Shown: positions 1 through 8,101 of the stretch, piece by piece
Position numbering within the stretch: the first letter of the stretch is position 1
Layout of the letters: the number at the start of each line of letters is the position of its first letter
NCBI RefSeq assembly: GCF_019793465.1
Contig: NZ_JAILYJ010000021.1
Location: 41,406-105,405, forward strand
Origin: Rhizobium croatiense
GTDB lineage: Bacteria > Pseudomonadota > Alphaproteobacteria > Rhizobiales > Rhizobiaceae
Direction of reading: 5' to 3'
Length of the DNA stretch: 64,000 nt
The notes under the pieces: generated by a model
Database searches by the model: none
Told to the model about the DNA's origin: nothing
Seen by the model: only the letters and a program-made list of their open reading frames with translations
Program-made: the position numbers and the translations under genes

Positions 1-678
1 GGTCGCCGACTGCAGCAGGATAGCGCAACCCTCGAGCTGCGGCCGCTGCAGGACGCTTGCCGGCAGCGTCAGATTGGTCGCCTTGCCATCCCACATGCCG
101 ACGGTTTCGACATTGGTAACGCTGTGCAGATAGGAGAGCTTCTTGCCGCTGTTCTCACCCTTTTCGACGGCGATCGTCTTTTCCTTGTCGAAATAGACCA
201 TGACGACATTGGCTTTACCCTGCCCTGCGCCGATCCTGATCTCCAACTCGTCGCCGCGCATCGATGCGCTGATGGGAACGGTCAATCCGTTGCCTTCGCT
301 GCTGTAGCTGTCGATCCGGCTATTGATGCCCGTGAGATCAGAACCGGCGAGATGGCCGCGCCCGTTGACGATGGCTTGCGGCGTGTAGACGTTGCTGCGG
401 CCCATCGTCCTGGCATAGCCGTATTGCCGCTCGGTGTTTTCCTTCGAGCTCAGCGTATCGGCCCAGCCGAGATAATTCCAGTAATCGACGTGATAGGCGA
501 GCGCGATGACATCGCCCTGGTTCACCAGCTTGCGGAAAGCCGCATCAGCGGGGGGACAGGAGGAGCAGCCCTGCGCCGTGAAGAGCTCGACGACGCCTTT
601 CGGCGTGCCGTCTTCGGCATGCAGCGGGCCTGCGAGAACAACACCGGCCAATAGCGGAATCAAGAAACGGGGGGACAT
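1..678 (-). CDS. DUF1223 family secreted thioredoxin-like protein, C-terminus off the window
   Basis: Reading the minus strand from an ATG at 678 gives 226 open codons running off the left edge. The N-terminus is a signal peptide (LIPLLAGVVLAGPLHA). It is followed by VELFTAQGCSSCPPAD, the CxxC-containing start typical of DUF1223 proteins, which have a thioredoxin-like fold and are exported. Later segments (YHVDYWNYLGW, YTPQAIVNGR) also fit the family. An AGAGG stretch lies just before the chosen ATG. No substrate is known. A longer open frame overlapping the same start region is a shadow in another frame. Only the extreme C-terminus should be missing if the protein has a usual length near 240-260 residues. 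Confidence 0.85.
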   Translation of the reverse strand, partial: MSPRFLIPLLAGVVLAGPLHAEDGTPKGVVELFTAQGCSSCPPADAAFRKLVNQGDVIALAYHVDYWNYLGWADTLSSKENTERQYGYARTMGRSNVYTPQAIVNGRGHLAGSDLTGINSRIDSYSSEGNGLTVPISASMRGDELEIRIGAGQGKANVVMVYFDKEKTIAVEKGENSGKKLSYLHSVTNVETVGMWDGKATNLTLPASVLQRPQLEGCAILLQSAT

Positions 679-857
679 TCATGCACCTCTTTTTCAGCGC
701 CGACGGCGTATTGGAACCGGAGGCGCTGAGATATGAACGTACGAATAATCCTTCCGGGTCCAAACGAAAAGTCACGAACGGGTGAGACGCAGCACGACCG
801 GAAGCCGCGGAAAACAAATCATCGTGAGTTCGCTCGATGACTGTCGCAGCATAAGAA

Positions 858-885
858 GGCCGCCGGAAATTGCTTTCCGGCGGCC
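858..885 (-). terminator. Hairpin terminator of acnA
   Basis: Perfect 12-bp stem GGCCGCCGGAAA / TTTCCGGCGGCC with a 4-base loop, 25 bases past the acnA stop. On the minus strand it is followed by TTCTTAT, so it is a plausible though not strongly T-rich intrinsic terminator. It also separates acnA from the DUF1223 gene. Confidence 0.7.
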
Positions 886-909
886 GTGATCATGTCAGGC
901 TCTTAACGA

Positions 910-3600
910 TCAGGCAGCGAGATCGCGCAGGACCGTCTGCAGGATGCCGCCATTGTTGAGGTAGATCACCTCGTCGAGCGTATCGACACGCGACAGCAGC
1001 GGAACGTCCTTCACGGTGCCGTCGCTATAGGTGATTTTGGCGATCTTCCGCTCGCGCGGGTTGATCTTGTCCAGGCCCTCGATGGTGACGAGTTCGTCGC
1101 CCTTGAGGCCGAGGCTCTGCCAGGTCGTGCCCTCTTCGAAGACGAAGGGGATGACGCCCATGCCGACGAGGTTCGAGCGATGGATACGCTCGAAAGACTG
1201 GGCGACCACCGCCTTGACGCCGAGCAGGTTGGTGCCCTTGGCCGCCCAGTCGCGCGAGGAGCCGTTGCCGTATTCGACACCGGCGAAGATGACGAGCGGC
1301 ACACCTTCGGCCTTGTACTGCATCGCCGCGTCGTAGATCGACGTCTCTTCCTTCGACGGGTAGTGGATGGTGTAGCCACCTTCCTTGCCGTTCGGGCCGA
1401 GCATGTGGTTGCGGATGCGGATATTGGCAAACGTGCCGCGCATCATCACTTCATGGTTGCCGCGCCGCGTGCCGTACTGGTTGAAGTCGGCAACGGAAAC
1501 GTCATGACCGATCAGATAGGCGCCGGCCGGCGATGCTGCCTTGATCGAACCGGCCGGAGAGATGTGGTCGGTGGTGATCTTGTCACCGAACAGACCGAGG
1601 ACGCGCGCGCTCTTGATGTCGGCGACGCCGGTGCCCTTCTTGCCCATGCCGACGAAGTAAGGCGGGTTCTGGACATAGGTCGAATCGTCGTCCCAGGCAT
1701 AGGTCTGGCCCGGCGGGACCTGGACGGCCTGCCAGTTGACGTCGCCCTTGAAGACGTCGGCATACTTGCTTTCGTAGAGCTCGCGGGTCACGTATTTCAG
1801 GATGAATTCCTGGACTTCCTTCGAAGTCGGCCAGATGTCCTTGAGGTAGACGGGGTTGCCATTCTGGTCTTCGCCGATCGGCTCCTTCGTCAGGTCCTTC
1901 TGAACCGTGCCGGCAAGCGCGTAGGCGACGACGAGCGGCGGCGAAGCGAGGTAGTTCGCCTGGACGTCAGGCGAGATACGGCCTTCGAAGTTACGGTTGC
2001 CGGAAAGCACGCCGGATACGATCAGGCCCTTGTCGTTGATCGTCTTCGAGATCGGCGCCGGCAGCGGGCCGGAATTGCCAATGCAGGTAGTGCAGCCGAA
2101 GCCGACGAGGTTGAAGCCGAGCTTGTCGAGGTCGGCCTGCAGGCCCGACTTGGCGAGATATTCGCCGACGACCTGCGATCCCGGAGCGAGCGAGGTCTTG
2201 ACCCACGGCTTGGTCTTCAGGCCCTTGGCAACGGCGTTGCGGGCAAGAAGGCCGGCAGCGATCAGCACCGACGGGTTGGAGGTGTTGGTGCAGGAGGTGA
2301 TGGCGGCAATCGCCACGTCGCCATGGCCGAGATCGAAATCCGTGCCTTCGACCGCATAGCGGTTGGCAAGCTGGCCGGGCTTCTTGTAGTCGGCTTCCAT
2401 CGAGCCTGCGAAACCGGAAGCGATGTTTTCGAGCGCGATGCGGCCTTCCGGACGCTTCGGGCCGGCCATCGACGGGACGACGTCGCCGAGGTCGAGTTCC
2501 AGCGTGTCGGTGAAGACGAGATCGGAACCATCGCCTTCGCGCCACATGCCCTGAGCCTTCGAATAGGCTTCGACCAGCGCGATCCGGTCATGCGTGCGGC
2601 CGGACATGGTGAGGTAGTTGATGGTTTCGCCGTCAACAGGGAAGAAGCCGCAGGTGGCACCATATTCCGGGCCCATATTGCCGATCGTCGCACGGTCGGC
2701 GAGCGGCATGTTGTCCATGCCGGGGCCGAAAAATTCGACAAACTTCGAAACGACGCCCTTCTTGCGCAGCATCTGCACGACGGTGAGAACGAGGTCGGTC
2801 GCGGTGACGCCTTCCTTGAGCTTGCCGGTCAGCTTGAAGCCGATGACTTCGGGCAGCAGCATCGAAACCGGCTGGCCGAGCATCGCGGCTTCCGCTTCGA
2901 TACCGCCCACGCCCCAGCCGAGAACGCCGAGACCGTTGATCATCGTCGTGTGGCTGTCTGTGCCGACGCAGGTATCGGGATAGGCGATCGTCTCGCCGTC
3001 CTCTTCCTTGGTCCAGACGGTCTGGCCGAGATATTCGAGATTGACCTGATGACAGATGCCGGTGCCGGGAGGCACGACGCGGAAATTCTTGAAGGCCTGC
3101 TGGCCCCACTTCAGGAAGCGGTAGCGCTCGCCGTTGCGCTGGTATTCCAGCTCGACGTTACGGGCGAAAGCCTGCGGCGTGCCGAATTCGTCGACGATGA
3201 CGGAGTGATCGATGACGAGATCGACCGGAACGAGCGGGTTGATCTTCTCGGGATCGCCGCCGAGCGACACCATCGCGTCGCGCATCGCGGCAAGGTCGAC
3301 GACGGCGGGAACGCCGGTGAAGTCCTGCATCAGCACGCGCGCCGGGCGATAGGCGATTTCGTTTTCGACCGCACCCTTGTTGTTGAGCCACTCGGCAACG
3401 GCCAGGATGTGCTCCTTGGTGACCGATTGGCCGTCTTCGAAGCGCAGCAGGTTTTCGAGCAGCACCTTCATCGAATAGGGAAGCTTCGACACGCCGGCCA
3501 GACCGTTTGCCTCAGCCTTGGGCAGGCTGTAATAGACATAGTCCTTCCCGTTCACCGAAAGCGTGGAACGACAATTGAAACTGTCAAGAGATTTAGACAC
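910..3600 (-). CDS. acnA: Aconitate hydratase AcnA
   Basis: 896-residue monofunctional aconitase of the AcnA/IRP type, interconverting citrate and isocitrate in the TCA cycle. The three cluster cysteines are visible: one in SCTNTSNPS near residue 436 and two in GCTTCIGNSGPL near residues 500-507. The swivel domain carries GSSRDWAAKGTN near residue 780. Length matches the family. It starts MSKSLDSFNC, is transcribed alone, and is divergent from the ccm operon across 262 bases. No truncation or frameshift is seen. The long plus-strand open frame opposite it is an antisense shadow caused by codon bias. Confidence 0.97.
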   Translation of the reverse strand: MSKSLDSFNCRSTLSVNGKDYVYYSLPKAEANGLAGVSKLPYSMKVLLENLLRFEDGQSVTKEHILAVAEWLNNKGAVENEIAYRPARVLMQDFTGVPAVVDLAAMRDAMVSLGGDPEKINPLVPVDLVIDHSVIVDEFGTPQAFARNVELEYQRNGERYRFLKWGQQAFKNFRVVPPGTGICHQVNLEYLGQTVWTKEEDGETIAYPDTCVGTDSHTTMINGLGVLGWGVGGIEAEAAMLGQPVSMLLPEVIGFKLTGKLKEGVTATDLVLTVVQMLRKKGVVSKFVEFFGPGMDNMPLADRATIGNMGPEYGATCGFFPVDGETINYLTMSGRTHDRIALVEAYSKAQGMWREGDGSDLVFTDTLELDLGDVVPSMAGPKRPEGRIALENIASGFAGSMEADYKKPGQLANRYAVEGTDFDLGHGDVAIAAITSCTNTSNPSVLIAAGLLARNAVAKGLKTKPWVKTSLAPGSQVVGEYLAKSGLQADLDKLGFNLVGFGCTTCIGNSGPLPAPISKTINDKGLIVSGVLSGNRNFEGRISPDVQANYLASPPLVVAYALAGTVQKDLTKEPIGEDQNGNPVYLKDIWPTSKEVQEFILKYVTRELYESKYADVFKGDVNWQAVQVPPGQTYAWDDDSTYVQNPPYFVGMGKKGTGVADIKSARVLGLFGDKITTDHISPAGSIKAASPAGAYLIGHDVSVADFNQYGTRRGNHEVMMRGTFANIRIRNHMLGPNGKEGGYTIHYPSKEETSIYDAAMQYKAEGVPLVIFAGVEYGNGSSRDWAAKGTNLLGVKAVVAQSFERIHRSNLVGMGVIPFVFEEGTTWQSLGLKGDELVTIEGLDKINPRERKIAKITYSDGTVKDVPLLSRVDTLDEVIYLNNGGILQTVLRDLAA

Positions 3601-3802
3601 GAGAGACCCCGTTTCTGATAGCCAACACAGTCGTGCGAACGCCTATGCACTTAATGCACATCAGGATGCGGGTACGGCCATTTCCGCTGTCCGCACGTGG
3701 AACAGATGCTCCAAGTTCGGCGCAAGGATGAAATTCACGCCGACCGCTGGCGTGGTTGCAGGTCTTATAGATAATTTCCTAAAAACTTGCCATACCCGGA
3801 AA

Positions 3803-3827
3803 CGGTCAAAATCGGACATTTTTTGAC
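3803..3827. promoter_or_regulatory. Inverted repeat upstream of ccmA
   Basis: Perfect 8-bp arms GGTCAAAA and TTTTGACC separated by nine bases, 36 bases before the ccmA ATG in the acnA/ccmA divergent region. The spacing could suit either a protein operator or a small hairpin in the ccmA leader. No known regulator motif is recognised. Confidence 0.35.
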
Positions 3828-3862
3828 CCCTCCGAAAGCCGAAACGAAGAAAGAGCCAATGC

Positions 3863-4510
3863 ATGCATCTCACCGCCGAAAATCTGGCCGCAAGGCGCGG
3901 TGACGATCTCATTTTCGTTAACATTTCCTTTTACTTGGCAGCCGGCGAGGCACTCGTTCTCACTGGCAGAAATGGATCGGGAAAGTCCACTTTGCTACGC
4001 GTTGTCGCCGGCCTCCTGAGGCCGGAAAAGGGCACTGTCATCTTTCATGGCGACGGCAGCCGGGGAGGCCGGCATCCCGGCGAGGTCTGCCACTACCTCG
4101 GCCATCGAAATGCGATGAAGAATGAACTTACGGTTGCAGAGAACCTTGATTTCTGGAGCGCCTTCCTCGGCGAAACGGATGCACCCGCCGGCCTACCCCT
4201 CGAAGCGGCAGCCGAAGCCGTCGGCCTTTCGGGAATAACCCATCTTCCCTTCGGCTATCTCTCCGCCGGCCAGCAGCGCCGATTCGCCTTCGCCAAGCTG
4301 CTCGTTTCCCACCGGCCCGTCTGGATCCTCGACGAGCCCACAGCGGCCCTCGATGCCAGCGCCGATCGGCTGTTTGCCGGATTGATCGAAGCGCATCTGG
4401 CGAAAGGCGGCATCGTGCTGGCGGCGACACATCAGCCGCTGGGGCTGAAGAATGTGCAGGAATTGAAGATGACGGGCTTTGCCGGCGTGGATCAGGGGGT
4501 GTGGGGATGA
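3863..4510 (+). CDS. ccmA: Heme exporter ATP-binding protein CcmA
   Basis: 215-residue ABC ATPase of the cytochrome c maturation system, which powers release of heme from CcmE in the CcmABCD complex at the inner membrane. Walker A is GRNGSGKST (residues about 36-44), the signature is LSAGQQRR and Walker B is VWILDEPT. It begins MHLTAENLAARRG, as in rhizobial CcmA/CycV. Its stop overlaps the ccmB start (ATGA), so translation is probably coupled. It is the first gene of ccmABCDG. The remaining ccm genes (E, F, H, I) are not in the window. Confidence 0.95.
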   Translation: MHLTAENLAARRGDDLIFVNISFYLAAGEALVLTGRNGSGKSTLLRVVAGLLRPEKGTVIFHGDGSRGGRHPGEVCHYLGHRNAMKNELTVAENLDFWSAFLGETDAPAGLPLEAAAEAVGLSGITHLPFGYLSAGQQRRFAFAKLLVSHRPVWILDEPTAALDASADRLFAGLIEAHLAKGGIVLAATHQPLGLKNVQELKMTGFAGVDQGVWG

Positions 4511-5166
4511 CCGCCCTCTTCCTCCGCGACCTCAAGCTCTCTATCCGCGCCGGGGGCGGTGCGTTGATCGGAGTACTATTCTTCCTGACCGTCGTCGCCG
4601 TCATTCCCTTCGGCGTCGGCCCGGATCTCAAGCTTCTTTCCCGTATCGGCCCCGCCATCGTCTGGATCGGCGCCCTGCTTGCAGCCCTTCTTGGCCTCGA
4701 CCGCCTGTTCCAGGCCGAGCGCGACGATGGATCGCTCGACCTGATGCTGACGCGGGAAACACCGCTTGTCCTCACCGTACTGGTCAAATGCTGTGCCCAC
4801 TGGACGGCCACCAGCCTGCCTTTGGTCATCGCCTCGCCGCTGCTCGGCCTCTTCATGAATATGGACGAGACGGCGATCGGCGCGACCGCGCTGACGCTGC
4901 TCGTCGGTTCGCCGGCCATCACCTTCATCGGCGCCGTCGGCGCCGCCGTTGCCGTCGCCCTGCCCCGTGGTGGCCTGCTGGTCTCGATCCTGGTCCTGCC
5001 GCTGACCATCCCGGTTCTGATCTTCGGCGTCAGCGCCACCTATGCCGCCGTCGAGGATCCCGTCCCGTTCCTGCCACCCTTCCTCATCCTGACCGCACTG
5101 ACGCTGTTCTTCGCGGTGATCGGCCCGGCCGCCGCTGCGCTTGCGCTGCGAAACGCGTCGGATTGA
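4507..5166 (+). CDS. ccmB: Heme exporter membrane protein CcmB
   Basis: 219-residue polytopic membrane protein, the permease partner of CcmA. It opens MTALFLRDLKLSIRAGGG and then has about six hydrophobic segments, including the pattern LFQAERDDGSLDLM after the first two, characteristic of CcmB. The ATG overlaps the ccmA stop by one base pair of ATGA. A GTG two codons upstream is possible but less likely. It sits 47 bases before ccmC in one operon. Confidence 0.94.
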   Translation: MTALFLRDLKLSIRAGGGALIGVLFFLTVVAVIPFGVGPDLKLLSRIGPAIVWIGALLAALLGLDRLFQAERDDGSLDLMLTRETPLVLTVLVKCCAHWTATSLPLVIASPLLGLFMNMDETAIGATALTLLVGSPAITFIGAVGAAVAVALPRGGLLVSILVLPLTIPVLIFGVSATYAAVEDPVPFLPPFLILTALTLFFAVIGPAAAALALRNASD

Positions 5167-5213
5167 ATGCCATTCGATTGCGGGAAAAGCCGGATCAAGG
5201 TAAGGAAGCAGCC

Positions 5214-5975
5214 ATGAACGACACAAGCCTTGCCATCCGCAAATTCAGCGATCTCGCCAACCCGACGCTGTTTCTGGCGCTGGCGGCCCGCGTCATCCCC
5301 TGGTTGGCCGGCATCACCGCGCTCTGTTTCGCGGCCGGCCTCTATCTCAGCTTCTCCACCGAAGGCGATTACCAGCAGGGCGAGACCGTCCGTATCATGT
5401 ATATCCACGTCCCGGCCGCCTGGCTCTCGATGATGTGCTACACGATCATGAGTGTCTCGGCGATCGGCACACTGGTCTGGCGCCATCCGCTGGCCGACGT
5501 CTCCGCCAAGGCCGCAGCCCCGCTCGGCGCCGCCTTCACTCTGCTGGCGCTCGTCACCGGCTCGCTCTGGGGCAAACCGATGTGGGGCACCTGGTGGGTC
5601 TGGGACGCCCGCCTGACCTCCGTTTTCGTCCTCTTTCTGATGTATCTCGGCCTGATTGCGCTGAGCCGCGCCATCGACGATCCGTCGAGGGCCGCGCGGG
5701 TCTGCGCCGTGCTTATTCTCGTCGGCTTCGTCAACATTCCGATCATCAAGTTCTCCGTCGAATGGTGGAACACGCTGCACCAGTCGGCGAGCGTGCTCAG
5801 GATCGGCGGTCCGGCGATCGACCCGGAATTCCTGCGCCCGCTCCTCGTCATGGCGATCGCCTTCACGCTCCTCTTCTTCACCTTGCACATCATGGCGATG
5901 AGGAACGAAATCTGGCGCCGCCGCATCGCCGCACAGCGCCGTCTCGCCGCCCGGATGGCGAGCCGGGAGGAATAG
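5214..5975 (+). CDS. ccmC: Heme lyase/exporter subunit CcmC
   Basis: 253-residue inner-membrane protein that presents heme to the chaperone CcmE. The tryptophan-rich periplasmic motif is clear (WGKPMWGTWWVWDARLTS, residues about 120-140), with conserved histidines in YIHVPAAW and in the SVEWWNTLHQ loop. Six transmembrane segments are expected. The ATG is preceded by AAGGTAAGGA, a good ribosome binding site. The open frame extends far upstream through ccmB, but that extension is noncoding shadow. Confidence 0.95.
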   Translation: MNDTSLAIRKFSDLANPTLFLALAARVIPWLAGITALCFAAGLYLSFSTEGDYQQGETVRIMYIHVPAAWLSMMCYTIMSVSAIGTLVWRHPLADVSAKAAAPLGAAFTLLALVTGSLWGKPMWGTWWVWDARLTSVFVLFLMYLGLIALSRAIDDPSRAARVCAVLILVGFVNIPIIKFSVEWWNTLHQSASVLRIGGPAIDPEFLRPLLVMAIAFTLLFFTLHIMAMRNEIWRRRIAAQRRLAARMASREE

Positions 5976-5979
5976 ACCC

Positions 5980-6147
5980 ATGACGCATGCTTTCTACGTC
6001 TACGCCTCTTACGGCTTTGCAGCCCTCGTGACGGTCGCGGTCGCCGTCTGGACCTGGGCCGACGGGCGGGCGCGCCGCCGTGAACTCGCAGCCCTCGAAG
6101 CCGCAGGCATTCGCCGCCGCTCGGCGCGCGCGGGGGACGGCGAATGA
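5980..6147 (+). CDS. ccmD: Heme exporter protein CcmD
   Basis: 55-residue protein in the expected operon position. It starts MTHAFYVYASYG, has one transmembrane helix (FAALVTVAVAVWTWAD) and then an Arg/Ala-rich cytoplasmic tail (RARRRELAALEAAGIRRR), the standard CcmD plan. The ATG follows a GGGAGG site and lies four bases past the ccmC stop. The stop overlaps the ccmG ATG. In known systems CcmD helps release holo-CcmE from CcmABC. Confidence 0.93.
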   Translation: MTHAFYVYASYGFAALVTVAVAVWTWADGRARRRELAALEAAGIRRRSARAGDGE

Positions 6148-6752
6148 ACGAGGCGCCCGAAACCAAAACCATAAGGCCGCGCGGACTTGGTCGCTACGCT
6201 CTGGCGCTTCTGCCGCTGATGGTCTTCGGCGCCATTGCCGCGACGGCCGCCAAGATGCTCTACGACCAGGATTTCCATGGCAAGAACATCGCCGAAATCC
6301 CATCGGCCCTGATCGGCACCAAGGCGCCGGCGCTGAACCTTCCGCCGCTCGACGGGGCAAACCTGCCGGCGCTCACCGATGCGGCGATCAAGGGCAAGCT
6401 GACCCTCGTCAACGTTTTCGCCTCCTGGTGCATCCCCTGCAGGGACGAACATCCGATCTTGAAGGAACTGGCGAAAGACGGTCGGCTCAACATCGTCGCC
6501 ATCAATTACAAGGACAAGAACGACAACGCCCTGCGTTTCCTCGGCGAACTCGGAAATCCCTATCGGGCGATCGGCATCGATCCAAACGGCAAGGCGGCGA
6601 TCGACTGGGGTGTCTACGGTATCCCGGAAAGCTATCTGGTCGGCGCCGACGGCACGATCCTCTACAAGCGCGTCGGCCCCTTCGACGATATCAGCCTGAA
6701 GGAAGGGCTGTTTCCAGCGATGGAAAAGGCGCTGGCGAAGCCGGCTTCGTAA
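6144..6752 (+). CDS. ccmG: Thiol:disulfide interchange protein CcmG/CycY
   Basis: 202-residue membrane-anchored thioredoxin-like protein that reduces apocytochrome c or CcmH in the periplasm. An N-terminal anchor (YALALLPLMVFGAIAATAA) is followed by the DsbE-type fold. The active site WCIPC lies in NVFASWCIPCRDEHP near residue 95, and the cis-proline region is YGIPESYLV. It is the last visible gene of the operon and overlaps ccmD by four bases. Confidence 0.95.
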   Translation: MNEAPETKTIRPRGLGRYALALLPLMVFGAIAATAAKMLYDQDFHGKNIAEIPSALIGTKAPALNLPPLDGANLPALTDAAIKGKLTLVNVFASWCIPCRDEHPILKELAKDGRLNIVAINYKDKNDNALRFLGELGNPYRAIGIDPNGKAAIDWGVYGIPESYLVGADGTILYKRVGPFDDISLKEGLFPAMEKALAKPAS

Positions 6753-6762
6753 GTCAAGAAAG

Positions 6763-6796
6763 ACCCCTCCCCACAAGGGGGTTGCCGAGGCAGGTT
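6763..6796. repeat. Short palindrome resembling a half RIME-type repeat; possible bidirectional terminator
   Basis: CCCCTCCCCACAAGGGG followed by GCCGAGGCAGG, lying in the 42-base gap between convergent ccmG and the DUF2585 gene. The order of a palindrome and then a GCC..GGCAGG box resembles the repeat copies at 9166-9369 and 63734-63905, but identity is low. A hairpin here could end transcription from both sides. Confidence 0.4.
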
Positions 6797-7382
6797 AAGC
6801 TCCACCCTGCCAGACCTTGATCGCCTCCACCGGCCAGACCAGCATCAGCACGTTCAGCGTCAGATTATCGCGGATGACATAGCCGGTGAAAATCTCGAAG
6901 AAGATGGCGATCGCCACCGTGACCGCCACCGGCGCCCGTGAGGCGAAAAAGAAACCGACGCACATGAAGGCGGTGTCCATTGCCGAATTCAGGATGCTGT
7001 CGCCGTAATAATCGAGCGCGATCGTCGCCGTGCGGTAGCGGTCGATGATTAGCGGCGAATTTTCGAGCAGTTCCCAGCCGGATTCGATCACCAGTGCCAG
7101 GAGCAGCCGCGCCGCCAGCGGCTTGCGGCGCAGGACCAGGTGGCCGAGCCCGTAGAACAGGAAGCCGTGGATGATGTGCGACGGCGTGTACCAGTCGGAC
7201 AGATGCTGCGAATTGCCGCTGGTATTGACCCCGTCTTCCCACAGCTTGACATAACCGCAGGCGCAGATCGGCACCCGGCCCATCAGATATTCGGCGACGA
7301 CCTGGGAGGCCAGCACCGCAAGACAGGCGACCAGCCAGAAGCTCTGGTGTCTGACTCGATATTCGGCGTCCGCTGTGCTCAC
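6795..7382 (-). CDS. DUF2585 (UPF0314) family membrane protein
   Basis: 195-residue protein with about five hydrophobic segments, starting with WLVACLAVLASQVVAEYLMG. The conserved block RVPICACGYVKLWEDGV and the HIIHGFLFYGLGH and ESGWELLENSP segments are typical of the UPF0314/DUF2585 family of alphaproteobacteria. Function is unknown. The start codon overlaps the stop of the yciB gene upstream, so the two are probably co-translated. Confidence 0.88.
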   Translation of the reverse strand: MSTADAEYRVRHQSFWLVACLAVLASQVVAEYLMGRVPICACGYVKLWEDGVNTSGNSQHLSDWYTPSHIIHGFLFYGLGHLVLRRKPLAARLLLALVIESGWELLENSPLIIDRYRTATIALDYYGDSILNSAMDTAFMCVGFFFASRAPVAVTVAIAIFFEIFTGYVIRDNLTLNVLMLVWPVEAIKVWQGGA

Positions 7383-8023
7383 GTCTCACCGTCCGTTTCC
7401 AGGTTGACGCTATGTTTCAGCACCAGCGGCATTTGCGCTAGCGTGAAGATGATGGTGATCGGCATCGTGCCCCAGACTTTGAAGGCGACCCAGGCATCGT
7501 CCGAAAAATTGCGCCAGACGACTTCGTTCAGCACGGCTAGGAATAGGAAGAAGACGCCCCAGCGGATGGTAAGCTTGCGCCAACCCTCTGCATCGAGCTG
7601 GAAGGCAGCGTTGAAGACATAACCGAGCAGCGAGCGGCCGAAGGCAAGCCCGCCGAGCAGCGCGACTCCGAAGAGCGCATTGACGATGGTCGGCTTCATT
7701 TTGATGAAGGTCTCGTTCTGCAGCCAGATCGACAGAGAGCCGAAGATAACGACGACGATGCCGGAGACAAAGGGCATGATCGGCAAATGGCCGAGCACGA
7801 TCTTCGACACGATCAGCGAAGTGACTGTCGCTGCCATAAAAAGCGCGGTCGCGACAAACAGAGGACCGCCCAGTTCCGAAAGGGCAGGAAATATTTCCAC
7901 CAGCCATTGACCGCGCAGATTGGCAAAAAAGAAGACCATCAGCGGCCCGAGTTCCAGCGCCAGTTTCAGCATCGGATGATGGCGGTCGGCGGCGCTCGGG
8001 GTGATATCGCTTTCGGTGGTCAT
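7379..8023 (-). CDS. yciB: Inner membrane-spanning protein YciB/IspZ (septation protein A family)
   Basis: 214-residue polytopic protein. Family signatures are LALELGPLMVFFFANLRG near the N-terminus and GRSLLGYVFNAAFQLDAEGWRKLTIRWGVFF split over the middle. Members affect cell-envelope synthesis and septation in enterobacteria and Shigella; the biochemical role is unsettled. The stop overlaps the DUF2585 start. It lies 78 bases downstream of ftsY on the same strand, so it may share the ftsY transcript. Confidence 0.93.
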   Translation of the reverse strand: MTTESDITPSAADRHHPMLKLALELGPLMVFFFANLRGQWLVEIFPALSELGGPLFVATALFMAATVTSLIVSKIVLGHLPIMPFVSGIVVVIFGSLSIWLQNETFIKMKPTIVNALFGVALLGGLAFGRSLLGYVFNAAFQLDAEGWRKLTIRWGVFFLFLAVLNEVVWRNFSDDAWVAFKVWGTMPITIIFTLAQMPLVLKHSVNLETDGET

Positions 8024-8101
8024 GCGTTCTTCGAACCTGCTACTTCTAAAAATTCGTTTCCCGACCGTCCCTTGCAGGCCTTCGGCGGCTTATCTGTGGC
8101 A

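Noticed and set aside
1180..3618. 812-codon plus-strand frame opposite acnA
   Set aside because: Antisense shadow from GC-rich third positions; it has no family features, and acnA is certain.
3563..3924. Short frames on both strands in the acnA/ccmA gap
   Set aside because: They run from inside acnA or ccmA across the divergent promoters; no motifs.
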